Made by a program: the position numbers and the translations under genes. From positions 1-46,834 of the IMG/VR virus record IMGVR_UViG_3300032278_003045: a stretch of 46,834 bases of DNA. The stretch is one strand, 5' to 3'. Shown piece after piece: positions 14,936 to 20,867 of the stretch (positions are counted from its first letter, which is position 1; each line of letters opens with the position of its first letter). The DNA comes from a virus. Under the pieces are notes generated by a model. It saw nothing but the letters and a program-made list of their open reading frames with translations. It was not told the origin of the DNA and did not search any database.

Positions 14936-16024
14936 TTAAGATCCTGGAAATTTATTTACAATACCTTCTACAAAAAAGTCCATTGTTTCCAATGCGTGTC
15001 TTTTAATAGTATTAGCAGGAATTTTCGTTCCATCCTTTTTAGTAACACCTTGTGAAAAAGGAAAATATATGTCCATCTCATCATTAATCCAGTTCATCTT
15101 AATAGTTTCAACGTGATTAACAACTGCGCCAGGAACATTTACACCCCATGGCGATAGACCAACACAATTTTCTTTCAAACCCCAACTATATCTTTGGCCC
15201 ATTTTAAGTTTACCAGCCGCAAGTTGATCAACAATATGTTTGTATAAAACATTCCAGTTGAACATCATACCTGTGATGTATCGATCTGGTCCATTACTTC
15301 CCATAGGCGCATCATTACCCATACTCCAAACTTCTCTACCATCAGCTTTCCATGCACTTTGTGCAAGAGTCACTACACTTGGTGAGTCAGTTGTAGTAAA
15401 TAAAACATCATTCCCGTCATCGAGAAGAGCTTTGGCCGCATCCATATCTTTAGGTGGATCAAACCATGAATTAATCCATACGATATTAACTTCTGCTTTT
15501 GGATTAATTGTTCTTGCACCAATTATAACTGCATTAATATTACGAATGATTTCAGGAATTGGATGAGAACCAACTATACCAATTTTACCAGTTTTTGTCA
15601 GCATTCCTGCCGCAACTCCTGCAAGATATCGTGCTTGATAACTCATACAACTATAGTTGTCCATATTTTTATCATTACCCTTATAGCCTGTGGCGTGCAT
15701 AAAAATCGTATTGGGATCTTTAGCGGCGGCCTTAACCATTGGGTCCATATAACCAAATGAGGTAGCAAAAACGATATCATGTTTTCGCCCAAGTTTACGA
15801 AATACTTTTTGTGACTCGGCTTCCGGAACCATTTCCACCATACTAACTTCATAACCGTGCTTTGTTAATGATTGGAATCCTTGATGATGTCTCATTGACC
15901 ATCCACCATCGGTGTGTGGTCCCACTAGAACATACCCAACTGAAGGTAATTTCTTACCAACGATAACAGTACTTATGACTGCAAACATTGCGGTCACCGC
16001 CACTAGGGCTATTAATTTTTTCAT
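14936..16024 (-). CDS. BMP-family (PnrA-like) ABC transporter substrate-binding protein
   Basis: The 362-residue protein has an N-terminal signal anchor (KKLIALVAVTAMFAVISTVI) and then the BMP/PnrA fold: VGYVLVGPHTDGGWSMRHHQ, DIVFATSFGYMDPM, IFMHATGYKGND, YLAGVAAGMLTKTGKIGIVG, INSWFDPPKDMDAAKALLDD, DVLFTTTDSPSVVTLAQ and WSMGNDAPMG. Family members bind purine nucleosides or related molecules for ABC import. No lipobox Cys is visible. No permease or ATPase genes follow, so the host transporter would be needed. A good AAGGAAG Shine-Dalgarno lies five bases upstream of the ATG. It is the first gene of the operon and follows a terminator hairpin. Confidence 0.92.
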   Translation of the reverse strand: MKKLIALVAVTAMFAVISTVIVGKKLPSVGYVLVGPHTDGGWSMRHHQGFQSLTKHGYEVSMVEMVPEAESQKVFRKLGRKHDIVFATSFGYMDPMVKAAAKDPNTIFMHATGYKGNDKNMDNYSCMSYQARYLAGVAAGMLTKTGKIGIVGSHPIPEIIRNINAVIIGARTINPKAEVNIVWINSWFDPPKDMDAAKALLDDGNDVLFTTTDSPSVVTLAQSAWKADGREVWSMGNDAPMGSNGPDRYITGMMFNWNVLYKHIVDQLAAGKLKMGQRYSWGLKENCVGLSPWGVNVPGAVVNHVETIKMNWINDEMDIYFPFSQGVTKKDGTKIPANTIKRHALETMDFFVEGIVNKFPGS

Positions 16025-16046
16025 GTTAACTTCCTTCCAAAAGTTA

Positions 16047-16073
16047 ATTGTTAATGATTAAGTAATGTGTCAA
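16047..16073 (-). promoter_or_regulatory. Weak sigma70-like promoter before the purine operon
   Basis: A perfect -35 hexamer TTGACA lies at 16073-16068 on the minus strand. The best -10 is AACAAT after 15 bases, which is short and only 4 of 6 matches, so the call is tentative. The TTGACA begins inside the U-run of the terminator hairpin, so one short segment would end the upstream unit and start the purine operon. Confidence 0.3.
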
Positions 16074-16099
16074 AAAGCGGAAGTCTTCCACCTCCGCTT
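16072..16099 (-). terminator. Rho-independent terminator upstream of the purine operon
   Basis: On the minus strand AAGCGGA pairs with TCCGCTT (7 bp, loop of 11 bases that can partly fold further), followed directly by a T-run (TTTTTG). It lies 15 bases after the stop of the 73 aa membrane protein gene and upstream of the BMP gene. This is the best intrinsic terminator in the window. Confidence 0.7.
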
Positions 16100-16113
16100 A
16101 TAAAATCATATAA

Positions 16114-16335
16114 TTACTTTTTGGAGTAAATTGCCCATAGTACCCAAATTGATACTAATCCAACTAGCCCCTCGCTTCCGAATTGCTTCACAAGCGCAAC
16201 TACGGATCCAACCACATCTATTCCTAAGAATGGGACTGCGGATCCAAAAATAATTTGAAGCACTACTCCTAGTGCAATAAGTGCAAGACCTATTTCTGTA
16301 ACTGAACGAATCCAGCCAAGAACTTTTTCTACCAT
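16114..16335 (-). CDS. Small membrane protein, 73 aa, strong ribosome binding site
   Basis: The protein has two hydrophobic segments: GLALIALGVVLQIIFGSAVP (about residues 16-35) and GLVGLVSIWVLWAIY (about 56-70), with a short basic end. A canonical AAGGAG lies six bases upstream of the ATG at 16335, so it is probably well expressed. Similar roughly 70-residue proteins occur in marine T4-like phages without known function. A longer ORF in another frame over the same bases (16106-16369) is a shadow. The gene is closed by the terminator at 16072-16099. Confidence 0.7.
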   Translation of the reverse strand: MVEKVLGWIRSVTEIGLALIALGVVLQIIFGSAVPFLGIDVVGSVVALVKQFGSEGLVGLVSIWVLWAIYSKK

Positions 16336-16386
16336 TTATTCTCCTTAAGGTATTAAATTTATATGTCAAAGTAAAAATTATTCAAA

Positions 16387-16842
16387 TTAAACAGGTGCGT
16401 TCCACCATTGTTCCCAAGGGAAATGCACCCAAGTATTTGTCGAATCTTTTGCTATTTCTCTGACATAATATTTTGGTTCAAAATCACATTCATTATTCCA
16501 CCAAAGAGTAGCAAATCGAACATCTACTCCATTGGCTTTCTTGATAATATGATTTGCCATTTTGTGAAAAGTTTCACCAGAATCGCAAATATCATCAACT
16601 ATTAAAACTCTCTTATCGGTGGGTCTTGGTAAATATTCTTCCCACTCAGGAAAGTCTCTCAAAGCTGATGCCACAGATTTGAATGGTTTTTTGAACCAAT
16701 GTGACAACATCACGCCAGGAGTTAATCCTCCTCGTGATAATCCAACAATCACAACTGGGTCAAAATTATCAAGAACAATGTCTCTTGCAAGTACATTAAC
16801 ATCTCTACGCATTTCTTCCCAAGAATACCATAATTTGTTCAT
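16387..16842 (-). CDS. Xanthine/guanine/hypoxanthine phosphoribosyltransferase-like enzyme, 151 aa
   Basis: A compact type I phosphoribosyltransferase. VVIVGLSRGGLTPGVMLSHW is the first loop, and VLIVDDICDSGETFHKMANH is the PRPP-binding motif with the acidic pair and D-S-G-E-T. The C-terminal FATLWWNNECDFEPKYYV and WVHFPWEQWW are typical of Gpt-like (XGPRT) enzymes and of their archaeal relatives, where the tryptophan-rich end contacts the base. It would make GMP, XMP or IMP from a free base and PRPP. It is separated from the main purine operon by a small membrane gene and a terminator, so it may be expressed at another time. It begins 2 bases after the stop of the 80 aa gene. Confidence 0.88.
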   Translation of the reverse strand: MNKLWYSWEEMRRDVNVLARDIVLDNFDPVVIVGLSRGGLTPGVMLSHWFKKPFKSVASALRDFPEWEEYLPRPTDKRVLIVDDICDSGETFHKMANHIIKKANGVDVRFATLWWNNECDFEPKYYVREIAKDSTNTWVHFPWEQWWNAPV

Positions 16843-16844
16843 AA

Positions 16845-17087
16845 TTATTCTTTTAAATCAATTAATGATTCTTTCCAATTTCCTAATTGTGAATTAATTT
16901 CTCGTTCTGATACGGAAATTGGATTAGTAATTTGTAAAACTTCTCCCTCTTTAACATCCCATGTATCACAAACAATATCAGTTGCAAGTTCTGGCTTGTT
17001 TTCGAAAGCAAAAAGTTTGCCATCTAAATCCCTAGCAAGGAATTTAAAATGTGTCGGTACTAGAGTTTCAACAATTACTTTTTTCAT
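16845..17087 (-). CDS. Hypothetical protein, 80 aa
   Basis: No family recognised. A small mixed domain with MKKVIVETLVPTHFKFLARD, LFAFENKPELATDIVCDTWD and VLQITNPISVSEREINSQL. The ATG at 17087 is preferred to a TTG four codons upstream. It lies 25 bases downstream of a TATAAATA late-promoter match and directly upstream of the XGPRT-like gene, so the two are probably expressed together late. Confidence 0.55.
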   Translation of the reverse strand: MKKVIVETLVPTHFKFLARDLDGKLFAFENKPELATDIVCDTWDVKEGEVLQITNPISVSEREINSQLGNWKESLIDLKE

Positions 17088-17111
17088 TTCGTTTTTCAAA
17101 TATTAAATAAG

Positions 17112-17119
17112 TATTTATA
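17112..17119 (-). promoter_or_regulatory. T4-type late promoter TATAAATA
   Basis: An exact TATAAATA on the minus strand lies between the bS21-like gene (ends 17122) and the 80 aa gene (starts 17087). The spacing of 25 bases to the start codon suits a T4 late promoter with a short leader. It is one of only two exact matches found in intergenic or near-intergenic positions. Confidence 0.55.
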
Positions 17120-17121
17120 AT

Positions 17122-17367
17122 TTAGGAAAACAGATCATTTTGTTTTTTTAAGGCATTTTTAATATCTTTATTTAAATCTTTCGTTCTTTGTTTTTCTGCA
17201 TTTTCAGATTTTAATCTCTTAGCCCTAGAAGGTTTTACAAAATATTCTTTCTTTTTCAAATCTTGTAAAATTCCCTCATCATTAACTTTATTCTTAAAAG
17301 CCTGTAAAGTTCTAAAATTATTATTATTTCTATTTTTTATAGTAATATGTGGTGTACTTTTAGACAT
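17122..17367 (-). CDS. rpsU: Ribosomal protein bS21-like protein, 81 aa
   Basis: Residues 18-75 follow the bS21 pattern: a helix FRTLQAFKNKVNDEGIL, then DLKKKEYFVKPSRAKRLKSE with the conserved K/R-x-E-(F/Y)-(F/Y)-x-KPS, and a Lys/Asn-rich C-terminal helix. The first 17 residues are an Asn/Lys-rich extension not typical of host S21. bS21 sits beside the anti-Shine-Dalgarno on the 30S subunit and affects initiation. bS21 homologues are known in marine phages, including SAR11 phages. A phage copy may bias ribosomes towards phage mRNA. It is followed at once by a late promoter. Confidence 0.8.
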   Translation of the reverse strand: MSKSTPHITIKNRNNNNFRTLQAFKNKVNDEGILQDLKKKEYFVKPSRAKRLKSENAEKQRTKDLNKDIKNALKKQNDLFS

Positions 17368-17369
17368 AA

Positions 17370-17546
17370 TTAACCATTTAATTGTTGTTGTTTTTTATTA
17401 ACAATTGCTTTATCAATAAGCAATATTTTATTATTCAAATTGCCTCTATCAGTAGATAATTCTTCTGTATTTCTAGAATCTAGAAAATATTCTTTTAACT
17501 TTTCTAAATCTTCTAGAGCCATTTCGTGAAAATTCATTTCATCCAT
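17370..17546 (-). CDS. Small helical protein, 58 aa
   Basis: An ORF from ATG 17546 to TAA 17370 encodes an acidic, helical product (MDEMNFHEMALEDLEKLKEY... ending KKQQQLNG) and fills the gap between the holin-like gene and bS21 almost exactly (2-base gap to the bS21 start, 8 bases from the upstream stop). Codon use and AT bias fit the neighbours. No family recognised. Confidence 0.5.
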   Translation of the reverse strand: MDEMNFHEMALEDLEKLKEYFLDSRNTEELSTDRGNLNNKILLIDKAIVNKKQQQLNG

Positions 17547-17554
17547 ATATCAAA

Positions 17555-18043
17555 TTATTTCGTATTAGGTGTTGGTGCTGAAGCCACAGATTGTTTTACT
17601 GCTGGCATTGCACGGGAACCAAACCAAAAACTAATAATAGCGGCAAATAATCCTTCTGTTTGCTCATCCCATACTACATCAAGAGTTGCATTCAAATCAC
17701 TACCATTTTTAATTGCTTGATACACTAACACTATTTTAACACCAATAAACGTGCAAAAGAAAACATAAGTTATAAAAGGTCTTACAAATGCTCGTAATGA
17801 ATTTATAAATCCTTTTTGATTTCCTAAAGCAGTATCGTGAGCCAAAAGCATTTTTTGCTCTTCAAAATCTTTCTTTGCATCGAACAATTTGATATCTAAA
17901 TCAACACCTTGTTTCTTTGCTTCTATTTGAAGTTTGTATTCTTCTGTTTTTTGTTTCTTTTCTGCTTTATCTTTGAATAAATCTACTATGCTAGGAATAG
18001 TTGAAGTTGCAAATCCTAACAGACTACCTAATATTGTAAGCAT
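17555..18043 (-). CDS. 3TM-type holin-like membrane protein, 162 aa
   Basis: The N terminus has a hydrophobic segment (LTILGSLLGFATSTIPSIVD). A long charged helix of about 60 residues follows (KDKAEKKQKTEEYKLQIEAK...). Then SLRAFVRPFITYVFFCTFIG forms a second membrane helix and GLFAAIISFWFGSRAMPAVK a third. The R-x-x-x-RP entry to the second helix and the FWFGSRA end are features of 3TM holins related to those of gene transfer agents (PF11351-like). It would form the inner membrane lesion at lysis. Two other holin-like proteins are in the window, so which one is the true holin is open. Confidence 0.6.
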   Translation of the reverse strand: MLTILGSLLGFATSTIPSIVDLFKDKAEKKQKTEEYKLQIEAKKQGVDLDIKLFDAKKDFEEQKMLLAHDTALGNQKGFINSLRAFVRPFITYVFFCTFIGVKIVLVYQAIKNGSDLNATLDVVWDEQTEGLFAAIISFWFGSRAMPAVKQSVASAPTPNTK

Positions 18044-18052
18044 AATATTCCT

Positions 18053-18361
18053 TTATACATCAGTTGAATCATTTTTAAAACTGTCAGTTAAATTTTTTAA
18101 TTTATTATATGATTGCTTGATTTGATTTTCATTTTCACTAATACCCTCTATAAAAGCGGAAGGGTCTATTTCGAATTTCATTCTATTTTGTGCGAAGGGA
18201 ATATCTGGATTATTTTGTCTTTCATATTCATTAATATAAACCCAAACATTTGCTAGATACATATTATCTGTTAAGGGTATAACATCATGAACTTTATAAT
18301 AAGCCCTGTCTATAATTCCAAGATTTGGTTGAGTGGGAAAAAAGGACTTTTCAATTGCCAT
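18053..18361 (-). CDS. Hypothetical protein, 102 aa
   Basis: No family recognised. It starts MAIEKSFFPTQPNLGIIDRA and contains VIPLTDNMYLANVWVYINEY and an acidic, helical C terminus. I chose the ATG at 18361 because the one at 18397 would lie 47 bases inside the previous gene; the chosen start still overlaps by 11 bases. No membrane segment is seen. Confidence 0.55.
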   Translation of the reverse strand: MAIEKSFFPTQPNLGIIDRAYYKVHDVIPLTDNMYLANVWVYINEYERQNNPDIPFAQNRMKFEIDPSAFIEGISENENQIKQSYNKLKNLTDSFKNDSTDV

Positions 18362-18638
18362 TCTGTAATTTCTCTGCTTCCTTATGTTCTGGATCATCTT
18401 TCTCTTTGAACCAGTAATCGGTGCTTTTTGCTAAAACTGCTACATAGGCTCCAACCAAAATGTTTATTAGTTGCATGTGATTGTCTGTAGTACCAGTTGT
18501 AAAAAATAACAAATATATTAAGATTAAAAATGTTCCAACAATGGCCCAAGATAGAGTAATTCTTGCCCACCAATTTTTCACTTTTCTTTTTTCTATAGCC
18601 GATAATTCATCACCGGATTGTTTTGTAGTTATTGCCAT
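18351..18638 (-). CDS. Small two-span membrane protein, 95 aa
   Basis: Residues 24-48 (WARITLSWAIVGTFLILIYL) and 56-74 (MQLINILVGAYVAVLAKST) are membrane helices, followed by DYWFKEKDDPEHKEAEKLQN, a charged tail. The ATG at 18638 has GAGGAA eight bases upstream. The arrangement of two helices and a charged tail is holin- or antiholin-like but no family call is made. It sits next to the 3TM holin-like gene. Confidence 0.6.
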   Translation of the reverse strand: MAITTKQSGDELSAIEKRKVKNWWARITLSWAIVGTFLILIYLLFFTTGTTDNHMQLINILVGAYVAVLAKSTDYWFKEKDDPEHKEAEKLQNGN

Positions 18639-18673
18639 TATATTTCCTCATAATGTTTCAATTTAGAATATTA

Positions 18674-19066
18674 TTATCCTTCTGTAGGGAGACCCTTACC
18701 AATCGCAGTAACGGTTTCTCCGCCTGCTTCTGCATCTTTAATTCTTATAGCACTACTCATCGCTTGATCTAAAATATCAGCATTCATATACTTGACATTA
18801 GTAGGATCATATCCAAATTTAACTAAAAAGTCTTGTTTTTCTGAAACTGTAAGATCGGGATCTTCTGCTTCAGGTTCTTTTACTTCAGGTTCTTGAGATT
18901 CAGCTTCTTCATTCTGTTGAAGCGGATCTATTATTGCTATATTAGCATAAGTGTCTTCTTTAGGACTTTGCTCTTTAACATCATCCGTATGATGAAGAAG
19001 AAGTTTTCTAAGTTCTTCTTTTTCTTGATCACTTAAATTTTCAAATAATTCTTTTACATTTAACAT
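18674..19066 (-). CDS. Acidic hypothetical protein, 130 aa
   Basis: No family recognised. An N-terminal helical part (MLNVKELFENLSDQEKEELR) is followed by a disordered Glu/Pro-rich region (EAESQEPEVKEPEAEDPDLT), then VSEKQDFLVKFGYDPTNVKY and a C-terminal GGETVTAIGKGLPTEG. The start has AAAGGG five to ten bases upstream. It is the gene after the metallothionein-like ORF with a 10-base gap. Confidence 0.6.
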   Translation of the reverse strand: MLNVKELFENLSDQEKEELRKLLLHHTDDVKEQSPKEDTYANIAIIDPLQQNEEAESQEPEVKEPEAEDPDLTVSEKQDFLVKFGYDPTNVKYMNADILDQAMSSAIRIKDAEAGGETVTAIGKGLPTEG

Positions 19067-19076
19067 TTTTTCCCTT

Positions 19077-19190
19077 TTAAACTGGTGCTACTTGTTCATC
19101 ATCAAATTCACATCCGCAAGGATTTTCAGACGAACATTCACATGGATCACAGGTGCAATTTGAACATTTGCATTCTGGATTATTACACAT
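19077..19190 (-). CDS. Metallothionein-like Cys-rich microprotein, 37 aa
   Basis: The 37-residue product has nine cysteines, at positions 2, 7, 9, 12, 14, 17, 19, 25 and 27, in C-x-C and C-x-x-C spacing (MCNNPECKCSNCTCDPCECS, then ENPCGCEFDDE). This is the density and spacing of metallothioneins, which bind Zn, Cd or Cu through thiolate clusters; Fe-S or Zn storage is an alternative. Two strong Shine-Dalgarno sequences (AAGGGAG and AAAGGAG) precede the ATG at 19190. It lies 51 bases downstream of iscU, so metal supply or protection of the Fe-S scaffold is a reasonable inference. It has no aromatic residue except Phe29. Confidence 0.7.
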   Translation of the reverse strand: MCNNPECKCSNCTCDPCECSSENPCGCEFDDEQVAPV

Positions 19191-19212
19191 TTTAACTCCT
19201 TTAACTCCCTTA

Positions 19213-19220
19213 TATTTATG
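19213..19220 (-). promoter_or_regulatory. Near-consensus late promoter CATAAATA
   Basis: CATAAATA (one mismatch to the T4 late element TATAAATA) lies 22 bases upstream of the metallothionein-like ATG. A second partial copy TATAAACA overlaps just upstream. Spacing is like that of the late promoter at 17112-17119. One mismatch in a short AT-rich element makes this weak. Confidence 0.3.
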
Positions 19221-19241
19221 TTTATACGGGATTCTGTTTCT

Positions 19242-19631
19242 TTAAGTATTTATTTCTTGTTTACTTTTATAATCTGCTATTGCCCCCTTAATTGCATCTT
19301 CTGCAAGAACTGAACAATGAATTTTTACTGGGGGCAATGATAATTCTTTCACGATAACTGTATTATCTAACGCAAATGCTTCATCCAACGATCTGCCCTT
19401 AACCCATTCAGTTGCCAATGAAGAACTTGCAATTGCAGAACCACATCCAAATGTTTTAAATTTTGCATCAACAATTTTATCATTATCATCCACCTTTATT
19501 TGTAATTTCATTACATCACCGCATTCTGGAGCACCTACAAGTCCTGTTCCAATGGTTGGATCGTTTTTATCAAAACTTCCAATATTTTTAGGGTTTTCAA
19601 AATGCGCCACTACTTTATCTGAATATGCCAT
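19242..19631 (-). CDS. iscU: IscU-type Fe-S cluster scaffold
   Basis: The 129 residues align with E. coli IscU without gaps around the active site. C37-G-D39 (GAPECGDVM), C63 (FKTFGCGSAIASSSLATEW) and C106 (KIHCSVLAEDAI) are the cluster ligands in the same numbering, and L99-PPVK103 is the HscA chaperone recognition motif. It would assemble [2Fe-2S] clusters with a host cysteine desulfurase (IscS/SufS), since none is encoded here. The retained LPPVK suggests it uses host HscA/HscB. It is 1 base downstream of an A-type carrier gene, forming a three-gene Fe-S module. Complete and apparently functional. Confidence 0.97.
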   Translation of the reverse strand: MAYSDKVVAHFENPKNIGSFDKNDPTIGTGLVGAPECGDVMKLQIKVDDNDKIVDAKFKTFGCGSAIASSSLATEWVKGRSLDEAFALDNTVIVKELSLPPVKIHCSVLAEDAIKGAIADYKSKQEINT

Positions 19632-19632
19632 T

Positions 19633-20037
19633 TTATTTCCATCCTAAGTGTTGTTTTCCGTCTGCAGGAATATCTTTTACTGGTGTAAAACTCTCTCCAC
19701 ATCCACAGACATGCTCAAATTTGAGCCGTTTAAATATAAAACCCTGTTCTACTAAATTGCCTACTTTATAATCTACTTCTACATCACCAATTATATCATT
19801 AAGCATGTATTCGTCTACTACTAATTTAACACCATTTTCTGTAAAAATTAAATCTTCTGGTTTAACACTATCTTCAACATCTAAACTATATTTCCACCCA
19901 GAACAACCACCAGAATCTGCTCCTACTCGTAAATAGGAATCCTCAAGGTCTTTTTTTTCATCTTCAATCATTTCTTTAAAAACACTCGCGGCTTTTTCAG
20001 AAATTTTAAGTTCACATCCAGGTTGGTTTTGTATCAT
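19633..20037 (-). CDS. A-type Fe-S carrier protein (IscA/ErpA/HesB family), copy 1
   Basis: The 134-residue protein has the HesB-like layout: ISEKAASVFKEMIEDE, LRVGADSGGCSGWKYSLDVE with Cys45, and the C-terminal VCGCGESF with Cys111 and Cys113. These three cysteines bind a [2Fe-2S] or [4Fe-4S] cluster for delivery to apoproteins. The sequence GCGESF is shared with ErpA/SufA types. Start at ATG 20037 is chosen over a GTG 16 codons upstream, since the usual N terminus begins with this helix. It overlaps the preceding carrier gene by 26 bases. A C-terminal extension of about 15 residues (DIPADGKQHLGWK) is unusual. Confidence 0.93.
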   Translation of the reverse strand: MIQNQPGCELKISEKAASVFKEMIEDEKKDLEDSYLRVGADSGGCSGWKYSLDVEDSVKPEDLIFTENGVKLVVDEYMLNDIIGDVEVDYKVGNLVEQGFIFKRLKFEHVCGCGESFTPVKDIPADGKQHLGWK

Positions 20038-20383
20038 TTTCCGTCTCTTCTGTGTGTTCGTACATGAATGAAGTCCTACAGCCACACGAACCTTTTGCTG
20101 AAGGATTATTAAATTTTAATCCACGATCATTTAAATTATCTGACCAATCAATTTCTGTATTTTTAATGTATAAATGACTTTTTTTATCACATAAAATATT
20201 TAGACCGAAAGATTCAAATTCTAAATCAAATTTGCCTTTTCTACTATCAAAATCCACTGTATAGGTAAATCCGGAACATCCTCCACCCTTAACACCAACA
20301 CGTACTACTGTGTCATCAGATACTTTTTGTTCTTGCATTATTCTCAATACTTTATTAGCGGCTTTTTCTGTAAATGATATCAT
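20012..20383 (-). CDS. A-type Fe-S carrier protein (IscA/HesB family), copy 2
   Basis: The 123-residue protein begins MISFTEKAANKVLRIMQEQK and shows RVGVKGGGCSGFTYTVDFD (Cys36) and KGSCGCRTSF (Cys100, Cys102), the three ligands of A-type carriers. It differs clearly from copy 1 (for example FNNPSAKGSCGCRTSF instead of the FEHVCGCGESF), so the pair is not a recent duplication but two classes, like IscA and ErpA/SufA. ATG 20383 has AGGA six to nine bases upstream. A HesB-like gene is common in cyanophages and related phages; two plus IscU is unusual. The tail is acidic. Confidence 0.93.
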   Translation of the reverse strand: MISFTEKAANKVLRIMQEQKVSDDTVVRVGVKGGGCSGFTYTVDFDSRKGKFDLEFESFGLNILCDKKSHLYIKNTEIDWSDNLNDRGLKFNNPSAKGSCGCRTSFMYEHTEETENDTKPTWM

Positions 20384-20400
20384 TTTTCCTGTATGTAAGA

Positions 20401-20424
20401 ACCCCATCTGCTTGCAGATGGGGT
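20401..20424 (-). terminator. Perfect 11-bp hairpin between the 75 aa gene and the Fe-S genes
   Basis: ACCCCATCTGC and GCAGATGGGGT are perfectly complementary around a 2-base loop. On the minus strand the hairpin is followed by TTCTTACAT, a poor U-run, so it may be a weak terminator, an mRNA-stabilising hairpin or a processing site. It lies 10 bases after the stop of the 75 aa gene and 18 bases before the A-type carrier start. Confidence 0.5.
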
Positions 20425-20434
20425 GCCGCAATAA

Positions 20435-20662
20435 TTATTTGTTCTCTACAAATTCATAGAGTTCAGTTGCCTTCTTCTTAATATCCTCAATGGAATAAGA
20501 TTCTGGCTGGAGTTCTTTTCGTAACCCCGTACTTGCATTACCTTGGTCTTGTGCAAAATTCCATGCATCCAACGCAACGTTTTCTTTTCTACAGTATTCA
20601 TCTTGGAGATAACTTTGTGCCATCTCTAAGAGTCTAAATCTCAATTCATATGGATTAGACAT
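20435..20662 (-). CDS. Conserved small protein of marine T4-like phages, 75 aa
   Basis: The product starts MSNPYELRFRLLEMAQSYLQ and ends KKKATELYEFVENK. Small proteins with this MSNPYELRF... start and ...A-x-x-LYEFV end are common in cyanophages and related myoviruses, with no known function. ATG at 20662 has AAAGG nine bases upstream; a longer ORF starting at 20719 would run into the tmRNA and is rejected. Mostly helical, with one Cys. It lies directly downstream of the tmRNA coding piece. Confidence 0.7.
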   Translation of the reverse strand: MSNPYELRFRLLEMAQSYLQDEYCRKENVALDAWNFAQDQGNASTGLRKELQPESYSIEDIKKKATELYEFVENK

Positions 20663-20737
20663 ATTATACCTTTCTGTGTGTATGTGTGTGTATCTGATTG
20701 TTTCTGTTCCAAGGCACAATCATAAGCCCGTCAGCAA

Positions 20738-20785
20738 TTAAGCGGCCAAAGCCACTTGTGCTGAATAATAATCGTCATTATTTGC
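20738..20785 (-). other. tmRNA tag peptide reading frame (ANNDDYYSAQVALAA)
   Basis: The resume codon GCA at 20785 opens a 15-codon frame, ANNDDYYSAQVALAA, closed by TAA at 20740-20738. Tags normally begin with Ala-Asn and end with a hydrophobic -ALAA or -AVAA degron recognised by ClpXP, as this one does. The stretch before it (TTAATC-GCA) resembles the conserved bases upstream of the resume codon. The DDYYSAQ middle would be available for adaptor (SspB) binding. Confidence 0.9.
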
Positions 20786-20867
20786 GATTAAGTTAAATGA
20801 CATTTTACATCTGTCAAGATGGTCTCCTCTGCATAATCACATTCAATCGAAATCTATTTCAGCCCCA

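Noticed and set aside
16106-16369. 87-codon ORF, Ser/Arg/Ile-rich
   Set aside because: Frame shadow of the 73 aa membrane protein, which has the ribosome binding site and a normal composition.
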